In this document: one piece after another, positions 42,342-50,226 of the stretch
Numbering within the stretch: the first letter of the stretch is position 1
Layout: each line of letters starts with the position of its first letter
Source of the DNA: Chromohalobacter sp. 296-RDG
Lineage (GTDB): Bacteria; Pseudomonadota; Gammaproteobacteria; Pseudomonadales; Halomonadaceae
Assembly: GCF_029889885.1 (NCBI RefSeq)
Contig: NZ_JARANY010000019.1
Span: 1-52,884, forward strand
Reading direction: 5' to 3'
Length of the DNA: 52,884 nt
Program-made: the position numbers and the translations under genes
The notes under the pieces: generated by a model
What the model was told of the DNA's origin: nothing
Seen by the model: the letters and a program-made list of their open reading frames with translations, nothing else
Database searches by the model: none

Positions 42342-44196
42342 CATCTCGTTGGACGACATTCAGGCGGCACGCCAAGGCAAGCGGCCACTGCCCTCGAATG
42401 CCGTACTGCTGAGTTTCGACGATGGCCTGGAAAGCTTCTATCGTCGCGTGTACCCGCTACTACAGGCCTACGACTATCCGGCGCTCTTCGCGGTCGAGAC
42501 AGGGTGGCTCGAGCGGGTCCGCAAGGGCGAGAGTATCGCGACGCGCGAGACGGCCCAGTTGGCGGCCAATCTAGGCAATTCATCGAGCGACGCATCGAGT
42601 GACTCGGGTGACGAGTCAGCCGCGGATGAAATCCAGTACAACGGTGCCACGCGTGGCCAGGCAGGGTTCGTCACCTGGGAGCAGGTACGTGAAATGCAGG
42701 CCTCAGGCCTGGTCGAGGTCGCCACTCACACCCACGACCTGCATCGTGGCATTCGCGCCAATCCCCAGGGCAACGTCGAGCCAGCCGCGTTGGCGCGTCG
42801 CTATGACCCGGCAAGCGGTGAGTATGAAGACGATGCCGCGTATCGCCAGCGCATTCATGACGACCTCGTACAGAGTGCCGATGTGATCGAGTCGAACACG
42901 GGCATGCGTCCGAGGACCGTGGTCTGGCCATATGGCGCCACCAATGCCGAGACCGAGGCGATCGCGCGTGACGTGGGTTTTGACTTTACCTTCAACCTGG
43001 GGGACCGGCGCCTATCGACGCCGGCCTCGGGGCCTGACTTCGGGCGCTTACTGGTCATGGGCAATCCCACGCCGGTGGACATCGAGGCGCAGGTCGCGCA
43101 GACGCTCGACCCGCCGGCGCGTAGTCAGCGTGCCGTGCAGGTCGACATCGACATGCTCTACGATGACGACCCAGAGCAGGTCCATGCCAACCTGAGCGCG
43201 CTGCTCGATCGTATCAAGGCGATGCAGGTGCGCACGGTCTATCTGCAGGCGTTCGCCGATCCGGACGGTGATGGCACCGCCTCATCGCTTTACTTTCCCA
43301 ATGATCATCTGCCGATGCGGGCCGATCTGTTCAACCGCGTCGCCTGGCAGCTCAAGACGCGTGCCGGGGTGGATGTTTATGCTTGGCTACCCTTGTTGGC
43401 CTTCGACTTGCCGGATGACTCACGGCAGCGTCGCTTGCAGGTTCGGGTACACGAGGCCGATGGCGAAAGCCGCGTTGCCGAGCGTGCCTATCGGCGCCTG
43501 AGCCCGTTTCGTCCCGAGGCGCAAGCGCTCGTCCATGACATCTACGCGGACTTGGCACGCAGTACGCCAGGCATCGACGGCATACTGATTCACGATGATG
43601 CTTATCTGGCCGCTGATGAAGATGCTCAGGCGTGTGCCCCCGAGGCTCGCTGGCCGGATAGCGGACGCCAGATTACCGATTGCAAGCTGAGCGCGCGTGA
43701 CAAGACCCGAGCATTGATTGACTTCGGTGAGCAGGCGCTCGATGGAGCGCGACATTACGCCAATCTCAGCAATCGCTTTCGCGTAGCGCGCAACCTTTAT
43801 GCGCGCGTTGTGCTCGACCCGAGTGCGGAAGCGCGTTTCTCCCAGGCGCTGGGACCATTCCTCGAGCATTACGATGATGTCGCCTTGATGGCGATGCCTT
43901 ATCTGGATGGTACCGAGAAGCCGGCGGAAGAGTGGTTGGACACGCTTGTGGATCGGGTGCAGCGCTATCCGCGTGGTCTCGATAAAACGGTGTTCGAGCT
44001 GCAAACCTATGATTGGGAGCGCCAGGAGTGGATCGAGCCGAGGCGCCTGCGTGACTGGATGCACCAGCTCGTGCGTCGTGGCGCACTCAATCTGGCGTAT
44101 TATCCGGATGATTTCATTACCGGCAAGCCAGCTTTCCAGCCGACGTTCGAAGGCATGAGCCTTAACGAGTTTCCCCACCGTCGGAGCCAGCCATGA
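42342..44196 (+). pseudogene. pgaB: PgaB C-terminal fragment, separated from its N-terminus by an IS
   Basis: The frame resumes after the IS at ISLDDIQAARQGKRP. It holds the rest of the deacetylase domain (LSFDDGL, EVATHTHDLHRG with the metal-binding histidines, RPRTVVWPYGA). The C-terminal glycoside-hydrolase-like PNAG-binding domain (about the last 310 codons: VQVDIDMLYDDDPEQ to EGMSLNEFPH) is also here. No stop interrupts it, so the gene was whole until the insertion. A TTG at 42349 could start translation, but the product would lack signal peptide and FHDVRD. The stop overlaps pgaC by 4 bases. Confidence 0.92.
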
Positions 44197-45491
44197 TCGA
44201 TGCACTCGTTTCCTGGATACTGACCATCGATTGGCGGGCAACGATGTTCGGTTTTGCTTTTTACTACCCGATCTTCATGGCCTGGATGTGGATCATCGGC
44301 GGGTTATGGTTCTATCTGCGCCGCGAACGTGGCCACACAGAGACACCGCGCTTCGAGGGCTCGGGGGCGGAGGTGGAACCCGTCAGTATCGTGATTCCAT
44401 GTCACGATGAAGCGGACCAAATCGAGCAGACCATCCGGTATGCGCTGGCGACGCACTATCCCCGCGTCGAGGTTATCGCCGTCAATGACGGTAGCCAGGA
44501 CGCGACCGGTGCCATCCTCGATAGGCTGGCAGAGAGCGATGCGCGTCTGCGGGTCATTCATTTCGGCGTCAATCAGGGCAAGGCCGTGGCACTGAAGGCC
44601 GGGACGCTTGCGGCATGCAGCGACTATCTGGTGACTATCGATGGCGATGCTTTGATACACCCTCATGCCGTCTACTGGATGATGCGCCATCTAACCGGAG
44701 GGCCACGCGTGGGCGCGGTGAGCGGCAACCCGCGTATTATCAATCGCTCGACCCTGCTGGGGAAGATCCAGGTGGGGGAGTTTTCCTCGATCATTGGCCT
44801 GATCAAGCGCGCTCAGCGTACTTATGGGCGTATTTTTACCGTCTCCGGGGTCATCACGGGATTCAATCGGGCTGCGTTGGACAGCGTGGGCTATTGGCGT
44901 GCCGATATGGTGACGGAAGACATCGACATTTCGTGGCGCCTGCAAATGGATCACTGGGACATACGTTTCGAGCCCGAGGCGCTGTGTTACATCTACATGC
45001 CGGAAACACTGAAAGGTCTATGGCAGCAACGCTTGCGTTGGGCTCAGGGCGGCGTAGAGGTGATGCGGCGTTATGGTCGAGGCTTGTTCGCCTGGCGCCA
45101 ACGACGTTTCTGGGGCGTGGCAATCGAATACTTCACCAGCTTGATCTGGGCCTATGTGATGCTGGCGATTGCCGTGTTGTTTTGTTTGGGACCGTTTGTG
45201 CCCCTGCCACAGCAGTGGCGGGTGGCCACGCTGCTGCCCCAGTGGAATGGCCTGCTGCTGGGGGCGACATGCTTGATCCAGTTTCTTGTCAGTCTCTACA
45301 TCGACCAGCGTTACGAACGCATGGGTTTCCTGCGCCACTACTTCTGGGTGATCTGGTACCCCTTGCTCTACTGGACGCTGTCGACCCTTACCGCCGTGGT
45401 TGCGGTGCCCAAGACGTTACTTTCTTCACCCTGTCGGCGGGCACGTTGGAAGAGTCCCGATCGCGGCATCCAAACCGATAAGGACGCATGA
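44193..45491 (+). CDS. pgaC: PNAG synthase glycosyltransferase PgaC
   Basis: PgaC is the inner-membrane family-2 glycosyltransferase that polymerises UDP-GlcNAc into poly-beta-1,6-GlcNAc and moves the chain across the membrane. In the 432-residue protein the GT2 motifs are VNDGS (98-102), TIDGDA (148-153), TEDIDISWRL (241-250) and QQRLRW (278-283). Membrane segments flank them: one or two near 17-41 and several after about 310. With PgaD it forms a cyclic-di-GMP-activated complex in E. coli. The gene is intact but lies downstream of the IS-broken pgaB, so polar effects are possible. The last residues are read through to position 45491. Confidence 0.95.
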   Translation: MIDALVSWILTIDWRATMFGFAFYYPIFMAWMWIIGGLWFYLRRERGHTETPRFEGSGAEVEPVSIVIPCHDEADQIEQTIRYALATHYPRVEVIAVNDGSQDATGAILDRLAESDARLRVIHFGVNQGKAVALKAGTLAACSDYLVTIDGDALIHPHAVYWMMRHLTGGPRVGAVSGNPRIINRSTLLGKIQVGEFSSIIGLIKRAQRTYGRIFTVSGVITGFNRAALDSVGYWRADMVTEDIDISWRLQMDHWDIRFEPEALCYIYMPETLKGLWQQRLRWAQGGVEVMRRYGRGLFAWRQRRFWGVAIEYFTSLIWAYVMLAIAVLFCLGPFVPLPQQWRVATLLPQWNGLLLGATCLIQFLVSLYIDQRYERMGFLRHYFWVIWYPLLYWTLSTLTAVVAVPKTLLSSPCRRARWKSPDRGIQTDKDA

Positions 45492-45492
45492 C

Positions 45493-45951
45493 ATGCGAGA
45501 CGATACTGCGGCGCTCGAGTTGCCTGAGATCATTCATCGTCCCGACCTGCAGTCGCGCCGTCAGCGTGGTGTGTTCGCGCTGCTCTCGGGGCTGGGGTGG
45601 ATGCTGTGGCTCTACCTGTTCTTACCCTTGTCGACTCTATTGGGATGGGCCTTCGGGAGCGAGCGTTTTCAGGCCTATGTGATCGACAGCCACGAGCACA
45701 GCTGGGCCTCGCTGACAGTTTATGCCGTGACTGTCTTACTGGCGGGAATGGCGTTGCTGATATGGGCCTTCTACAACTATCGCCGCTTTCGGTATGCCGA
45801 TCGCCGCCGCCCACCAACCCCGCTGACCACTGAGCGCCTGGCAGCTTCTTTCGGTGTGAGCGAGGCGCAGGTCGAGCATCTTCAGCGCAGCCGCGTGACG
45901 ACCCTGCATCATGATGCGCGGGGTCACATCGTCGGCATTGAGTCGACATAG
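45493..45951 (+). CDS. pgaD: PNAG synthesis protein PgaD
   Basis: PgaD is a small inner-membrane partner of PgaC needed for polymerisation and c-di-GMP sensing. The 152-residue product has two membrane helices (about 30-50 and 76-95) followed by a cytoplasmic tail with YRRFRYADRRRPP, as in the family. The start at 45493 is just after the pgaC stop, with AAGGACG upstream. A longer in-frame version would lie inside pgaC. Confidence 0.88.
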   Translation: MRDDTAALELPEIIHRPDLQSRRQRGVFALLSGLGWMLWLYLFLPLSTLLGWAFGSERFQAYVIDSHEHSWASLTVYAVTVLLAGMALLIWAFYNYRRFRYADRRRPPTPLTTERLAASFGVSEAQVEHLQRSRVTTLHHDARGHIVGIEST

Positions 45952-45966
45952 ACGCTGTGAAAAGCG

Positions 45967-45997
45967 AGCGGTTGCGCTAGATGCCGAGCGTACCGCT
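45967..45997. terminator. Hairpin between convergent pgaD and norR
   Basis: AGCGGT pairs with ACCGCT, continued by GCGCT/AGCGT with one bulge, around an 8-base loop. There is no T-run. The hairpin ends at the norR stop codon and could serve both strands. Confidence 0.45.
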
Positions 45998-47571
45998 TAA
46001 GGCTTGAGCCCCAGGCGTTTGCCCAGACGGTGCAGATTGCCGCTATCCGTGCCCAGAGTTCGCGCGGTAGCGGCCCAGTTGCCATCGTGTACCTCCAGTG
46101 CGTGGGCGATATGTCGGCGCTGGAAGTCCTCGACGGCTTCGCGTAGCGGGACTGTGGCTGGAGGGACGGGGTGCGCCTCGGCAATTGTCGGTTGGGGAGG
46201 CGTGGTGTCATCGGCGGGCGCCGTCGGCAGTTCCAAGTGATGTGCGGCGATGCGGACCACGGCATTGCGACGCGCGCTCTGTCCGAGAGGTGACTGCTCG
46301 CCGAAGGCACGTAGCGCGGCACGTCCCAGGGTGTGTTCTAGTTCGCGGATGTTCCCTGGCCACGGCCAGGACAGTAGGGCGTGTTCGGCCGCGAGGTCGA
46401 GGCGCAGATTGGCGAGCCCTAGGCGAATGCGGTTGTCCTCAAGGAAGCCACCGGCCAGCAGTGGTACGTCCTCGCGACGTTCCCTCAGGGGTGGGACCTG
46501 CAAGGGGAAGACGCTCAGACGGTGGTAGAGGTCTTCGCGGAAGCGCCCGGCGGCGACCTCCTGACTCAGGTCGCGATTGGTGACCGCGACCAGGCGCACG
46601 TTGACGCGCTGCGGGGTTTCGCTTCCCAGCGGCTGAATCTCCCCTTCCTGCAGCACGCGCAGTAGCTTGGGCTGCATGGCCAACGGTAGTTCACCGATTT
46701 CGTCGAGCATCAGCGTGCCTTCGTGGGCCATGGCGAAATGGCCGCGATGATCGCGGACGGCCCCGGAAAACGCGCCGCGCCGATGGCCGAAGAGTTCACT
46801 TTCAATCAGCGACTCGGGCAGGGCCGCGCAATTGACGCGTACCAGTGGCCCCTCGCGACGTGTGGAAAGCGCATGCACGCGGCGGGCGATACGCTCCTTG
46901 CCGACCCCGGTTTCGCCATGCAACAGCACACTCATGTCGGTGGGCGCCACCAGGGCGAGGCTTTCCTCCAACCGCCGCATGGCAGGACTCTGCCAATCGG
47001 GCGTGCTGTGACGCGGTGCGTCCTGATCGGTGAGGTGCTGTTCGAGTGCCTGATTGAGGCGCGAACGGGTATCGCTGAGCTGCTGTGCGAGACGCAGGCA
47101 GGTCGCCAACAGGCCCGCCGCGGCCAACAGTTCGTCATCATCGACGGTGGCTAGGCAACCCGGCGTCAGGGCATCCAGCGTCAGCATGCCGAGCAGTCGG
47201 TCGCCATCGCGCAGGGCCACGCCCATGCAGTCATGCACATGGCTCAAGGTGTCGTCGAGCAGACCATCGAAGGGATCGGGCAACGGCGAATCTAGCGGGA
47301 AGCGGCACACGCCGGGATGCGCAGCGATTGCGGCTAGACGCGGGTGCGCGGTCAGGCTAAAGCGGCGCCCGCGGACTTCGTCGTCTAGGCCTAGCACGGC
47401 CACGGGCTGCAGGCCGTCGTCGTGAGCGACCATCAACGTGCTGGCATCGGCGGGATAATCGCCGACCAGCGCGGCGAGCAGCTTTGCCCAGCGCTCGGGC
47501 AGAGCGTCGCTGCCACGCCCGACGCTGAGATCGGCGAGTAGGTCGCGCAGGGTATGCAAGAAGACTGTCAT
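45997..47571 (-). CDS. norR: Nitric-oxide-responsive sigma54 activator NorR
   Basis: NorR senses NO with a non-haem iron in its N-terminal GAF domain and then activates sigma54 promoters of NO-detoxifying genes. The 524 residues give GAF (about 10-165), AAA+ (about 200-435) and HTH (C-terminal [20 protein letters not shown]). By alignment from memory the E. coli iron-site residues R75, D96, D99, H111, C113 and D131 correspond to R78, D99, D102, H113, C115 and D133, all present. Walker A is GETGVGKE (219-226). The sigma54-contact loop is GAFSGA (266-271) instead of GAFTGA. The ATG at 47571 has an AAGAGAGA motif about 10 bases upstream. The gene is divergent from hmp, its probable target. Confidence 0.93.
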   Translation of the reverse strand: MTVFLHTLRDLLADLSVGRGSDALPERWAKLLAALVGDYPADASTLMVAHDDGLQPVAVLGLDDEVRGRRFSLTAHPRLAAIAAHPGVCRFPLDSPLPDPFDGLLDDTLSHVHDCMGVALRDGDRLLGMLTLDALTPGCLATVDDDELLAAAGLLATCLRLAQQLSDTRSRLNQALEQHLTDQDAPRHSTPDWQSPAMRRLEESLALVAPTDMSVLLHGETGVGKERIARRVHALSTRREGPLVRVNCAALPESLIESELFGHRRGAFSGAVRDHRGHFAMAHEGTLMLDEIGELPLAMQPKLLRVLQEGEIQPLGSETPQRVNVRLVAVTNRDLSQEVAAGRFREDLYHRLSVFPLQVPPLRERREDVPLLAGGFLEDNRIRLGLANLRLDLAAEHALLSWPWPGNIRELEHTLGRAALRAFGEQSPLGQSARRNAVVRIAAHHLELPTAPADDTTPPQPTIAEAHPVPPATVPLREAVEDFQRRHIAHALEVHDGNWAATARTLGTDSGNLHRLGKRLGLKP

Positions 47572-47594
47572 TTGGACATTCTCTCTTGAGCAAA

Positions 47595-47609
47595 TTGTCA
47601 TAGTGACAT
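47595..47609. promoter_or_regulatory. Candidate NorR-binding site
   Basis: TTGTCATAGTGACAT contains the inverted repeat TGTCA-N3-TGACA and fits the GT-N7-AC pattern of NorR boxes. It is 24 bases from the norR start and about 155 bases upstream of the hmp -24/-12 element, so it may serve both genes. Two weaker GT-N7-AC matches start at 47621 and 47683. Confidence 0.55.
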
Positions 47610-47762
47610 GCGGTGTGGGTGTTATTTTGACAGTCATTACGCCGAGGGCAAGTGCTCGTCGTCTGCCGGGCTACGCCCTGTCGTTTCTGCAACGCGGCAA
47701 CCACGCGGTCTCGACAGGCACTGGCGTGGCACAATGTCGCGGACACGGCTAAACGAACCGAG

Positions 47763-47779
47763 TTGGCACTCCGATTGCG
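47763..47779 (+). promoter_or_regulatory. Sigma54 (-24/-12) promoter of hmp
   Basis: TTGGCAC-TCCGA-TTGCG matches the sigma54 consensus TGGCAC-N5-TTGC exactly. Initiation would be near 47790, 33 bases before the hmp ATG. Confidence 0.85.
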
Positions 47780-47822
47780 ATAGCAGGGGCACACACTTGA
47801 ACGCCCATCGCGAGGAGACATC

Positions 47823-49004
47823 ATGCTGACATCCGCCCAGGAGTCCGTAATCGCCGCCACCACACCGGTGGTTGCCGAACACATCGAAGCCATCGCCAAG
47901 CGCTTTTACCCGTTGATGTTTGCGCGTTATCCCGAGGTGAAGACGTTGTTCAACGCCGCGCACCAGCAAAGCGGCGGACAGCCGCGCGCGCTGGCGGGCG
48001 CCGTCGTCGCCTATGTACAACTGCGGCACGAGCCTGAACGTCTCGACGAGGTGCTGGGTATCATCGTCGACAAGCACGTCTCGCTGGGTATTCGTCCCGA
48101 GCACTATCCCATCGTCGGTGAATGCTTGATGGCGGCGATCGGCGAGGTGCTGGGCGAGGCGGTGACAGAGGACGTCGCCGATGCCTGGGGCGCGCTCTAC
48201 GAGGAGCTGGCGGGACTGTTGATCGAAAAAGAGGCACGTCGCTATCACGACTTCGCCGCCCAACCGGGGGGCTGGGAAGGCACGCGGACCTTCCGTATCG
48301 TCGCCAAGCGTCCCGAAAGCGCCGTGATCACCTCCTTCGTCCTGGCGCCGGTGGATGGCGGCCCCGTCGCCGAGCATCGCCCGGGACAATACATCGGCCT
48401 CAAGCTGACCATCGATGGTGAAACGGTGCATCGCCACTATAGTCTCTCGGCGGCGCCCAATGATCGAACCTACCGGGTATCCATCAAGCGCGAGGAGAGG
48501 GGCAAGGTCAGCCGTCATTTCCATGATCGCCTGACCGAGGGCGATACTCTGGAGCTGCTGCCGCCGGCGGGGCATTTGACCCTGGCCACAGGTGACGCGC
48601 CGGTGGTGTTAATCAGTGCAGGTGTAGGGCAGACGCCGATGCTGCCATTGGCGCGGCAGGCGCTCGAGGAAGGGCGCCGGGTGGTCTATCTGCATGCGGC
48701 GCGCGATGGTGAAGTGCGTGCGTTTGCCGACGAGCTGGATGAGTTGCGCAAGGCGCACCCGACGTCGTTGCGGGTGATCACCATTTATTCGCAACCGCGC
48801 GCGGAGGATGCGCCCGATCACGTCGGCCGTGTGGATGCCGCGCTGCTGGCGGATTATGTCCCGCGTGACGCGCAGTGCTACACGGTGGGGCCGGCGGATT
48901 TCATGCGTTGCGTCGAGGCGGCGCTGGAGACGCTTGGCGTCGCGACTGAACGGCGTCACCATGAATTCTTCGGGCCCGCCGAGTCGTTGGCACGCGTCGC
49001 CTGA
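47823..49004 (+). CDS. hmp: Flavohaemoglobin / nitric oxide dioxygenase Hmp
   Basis: Hmp oxidises NO with O2 to nitrate using NAD(P)H, FAD and haem, in the cytoplasm. The 393-residue protein (E. coli 396) keeps the globin residues Tyr29 (B10), Gln53 (E7), proximal His85 (F8), and the Tyr95/Glu137 pair. The FAD-binding motif is RHYSLSAAP and the NAD-binding motif GVGQTPML. GAGGAGA lies 6 bases before the ATG. Expression is probably NorR- and sigma54-dependent. Confidence 0.96.
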   Translation: MLTSAQESVIAATTPVVAEHIEAIAKRFYPLMFARYPEVKTLFNAAHQQSGGQPRALAGAVVAYVQLRHEPERLDEVLGIIVDKHVSLGIRPEHYPIVGECLMAAIGEVLGEAVTEDVADAWGALYEELAGLLIEKEARRYHDFAAQPGGWEGTRTFRIVAKRPESAVITSFVLAPVDGGPVAEHRPGQYIGLKLTIDGETVHRHYSLSAAPNDRTYRVSIKREERGKVSRHFHDRLTEGDTLELLPPAGHLTLATGDAPVVLISAGVGQTPMLPLARQALEEGRRVVYLHAARDGEVRAFADELDELRKAHPTSLRVITIYSQPRAEDAPDHVGRVDAALLADYVPRDAQCYTVGPADFMRCVEAALETLGVATERRHHEFFGPAESLARVA

Positions 49005-49020
49005 GTCGTCTTGCCGCTAG

Positions 49021-49054
49021 TCGAAACGCCACGCCATACGGCGTGGCGTTTCGC
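49021..49054 (+). terminator. First hairpin after hmp
   Basis: GAAACGCCACGCC pairs perfectly with GGCGTGGCGTTTC around ATAC, 13 bp or more. It ends in TTTCGCG, so the T-run is poor. Confidence 0.65.
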
Positions 49055-49059
49055 GTGGT

Positions 49060-49100
49060 GCGTCCGTCAAGTGGGCAACGCCTGACGGACGCTTTTATTT
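49060..49100 (+). terminator. Second hairpin after hmp, with T-run
   Basis: GCGTCCGTCA pairs with TGACGGACGC around a 13-base loop, followed by TTTTATTT. This is the best intrinsic terminator for hmp. Confidence 0.82.
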
Positions 49101-49105
49101 AGAGG

Positions 49106-49139
49106 GGGTCGGTGCCGGGAAGAATCCCGGCACCGACCC
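49106..49139. terminator. Third hairpin in the hmp-oxygenase convergent gap
   Basis: GGGTCGGTGCCGGGA pairs perfectly with TCCCGGCACCGACCC around AGAA (15 bp). It starts 22 bases beyond the stop of the convergent minus-strand gene and probably ends that transcript, although no clear U-run follows on that strand. Confidence 0.6.
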
Positions 49140-49160
49140 TAGCGGTATTTATGGTGCTGA

Positions 49161-49955
49161 TTAGCGAGTTTCGTTGAGCACCGCCTCGGGAAAGTGCCGC
49201 CGCAGAATACTGTTCTGGAATTCATCCACGAAACGGCTGTTGATGATGATGATGAAGCGCTCGAAGGGGGCTTCGGCATCTTCTTGGTGGATTCCGTCTA
49301 CGCTATGGAAGAGACGGTCGTCACGCAGGTGGAGGATATCGCCCGGGGCGAGGATTGTGTCGGCCACTGGGCGATTGCCCGCCTTGTCGGCATAGAGGTG
49401 GTTATCGCCTCCGGCGACATTGTGGCGGCTTAACACCAGGATGCTCAGCGCCTTGCAGCCGTCGGCATGAATACCCTGGCCCTGCAGAGGGTCGATCATG
49501 CCTTCGCCACGCACGCCGGTTATCTGCATCAGGATGGGCTCGTTGGGCTTCAGGCCCCAAAGCCGTGCCCAGGCGCGTACGAAGTCCTTGACGTCCGGTC
49601 GGGCCATGAATTCTGGCGTCAGTGGCTCATAGTAGCGCAGGCGGTCCGCCATGCTTTCGGCATCATTAAAGGCGCCGCCCTGTGCCATGGGACAATGGCC
49701 CATATCGACGACGTCGTCACGTTCATCCAGAGTCAGCCAGGACATGCGTTTCCAACGACGATTGACATAGGGGTCCCGCGGCAAGTCGGCGGTGAATGCT
49801 TGCCAGGCTTCGAGATCCACCCGGGAGCGGATCTCGGTCCTTGCCCAGCCCTGATAGTGTAAGGCTTGGGTAATCGATGGCGACCAGTAGTCGGCGAACG
49901 GATCGGCAGGTATGGTGCTTGAATTGACGCCATGCTTGAGGGTGTCGAGTGTCAT
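49161..49955 (-). CDS. 2-oxoglutarate/Fe(II)-dependent oxygenase family protein
   Basis: The 264-residue cytoplasmic protein has the jelly-roll iron motif H163-x-D165 (GIHADGCK) and distal H217 (DDRLFHSVD), with R233 in FERFIIIIN as a likely 2-oxoglutarate contact. The pattern resembles the 2OG-Fe dioxygenase family that includes bacterial free-amino-acid hydroxylases such as L-isoleucine 4-hydroxylase (family recalled, probably Pfam PF10014). The substrate is unknown, and an amino acid is only a guess. GGAGAAGATCTC precedes the ATG. The gene is convergent with hmp and divergent from the PAS-GGDEF-EAL gene. Its upstream region has phased repeats and an FNR-like site. Confidence 0.72.
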   Translation of the reverse strand: MTLDTLKHGVNSSTIPADPFADYWSPSITQALHYQGWARTEIRSRVDLEAWQAFTADLPRDPYVNRRWKRMSWLTLDERDDVVDMGHCPMAQGGAFNDAESMADRLRYYEPLTPEFMARPDVKDFVRAWARLWGLKPNEPILMQITGVRGEGMIDPLQGQGIHADGCKALSILVLSRHNVAGGDNHLYADKAGNRPVADTILAPGDILHLRDDRLFHSVDGIHQEDAEAPFERFIIIINSRFVDEFQNSILRRHFPEAVLNETR

Positions 49956-49980
49956 GAGATCTTCTCCATTACAGTGTGAA

Positions 49981-50015
49981 CCGAGATTGCCCGAGATCGT
50001 CCGAGCAACCCTCGG
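49981..50015. repeat. Three 10-bp-phased CCGAG repeats and one inverted copy
   Basis: CCGAGATTGC, CCGAGATCGT and CCGAGCAACC follow each other directly, then CTCGG. On the minus-strand transcript one CCGAG can pair with any of three CUCGG copies spaced by 10 bases, 26-60 bases before the oxygenase start. Confidence 0.6.
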
Positions 50016-50071
50016 AAAGGAGAATATCTGTAGCTAAATGTCAAAAAATGTATGAAAAGTGTCGCATTGCT

Positions 50072-50085
50072 TTGACGCTGATCAC
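50072..50085. promoter_or_regulatory. FNR/Anr-like box (weak)
   Basis: TTGACGCTGATCAC matches the FNR consensus TTGAT-N4-ATCAA at eight of ten positions. It lies 117 bases from the oxygenase start and 142 bases before the PAS-GGDEF-EAL start. No experimental support. Confidence 0.3.
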
Positions 50086-50226
50086 GATTAATTACGCTAG
50101 ATGACAACGGTCATGCCGAGTCGGGCTGACGTGTAGATGCATGCCTGCGTATGCCTTGAAGGTGGGGTGATCTAGGTGGTGCGAAGATGCCTTCTGGCCT
50201 CATGATGCAGGCAACAGCATCTTTCG

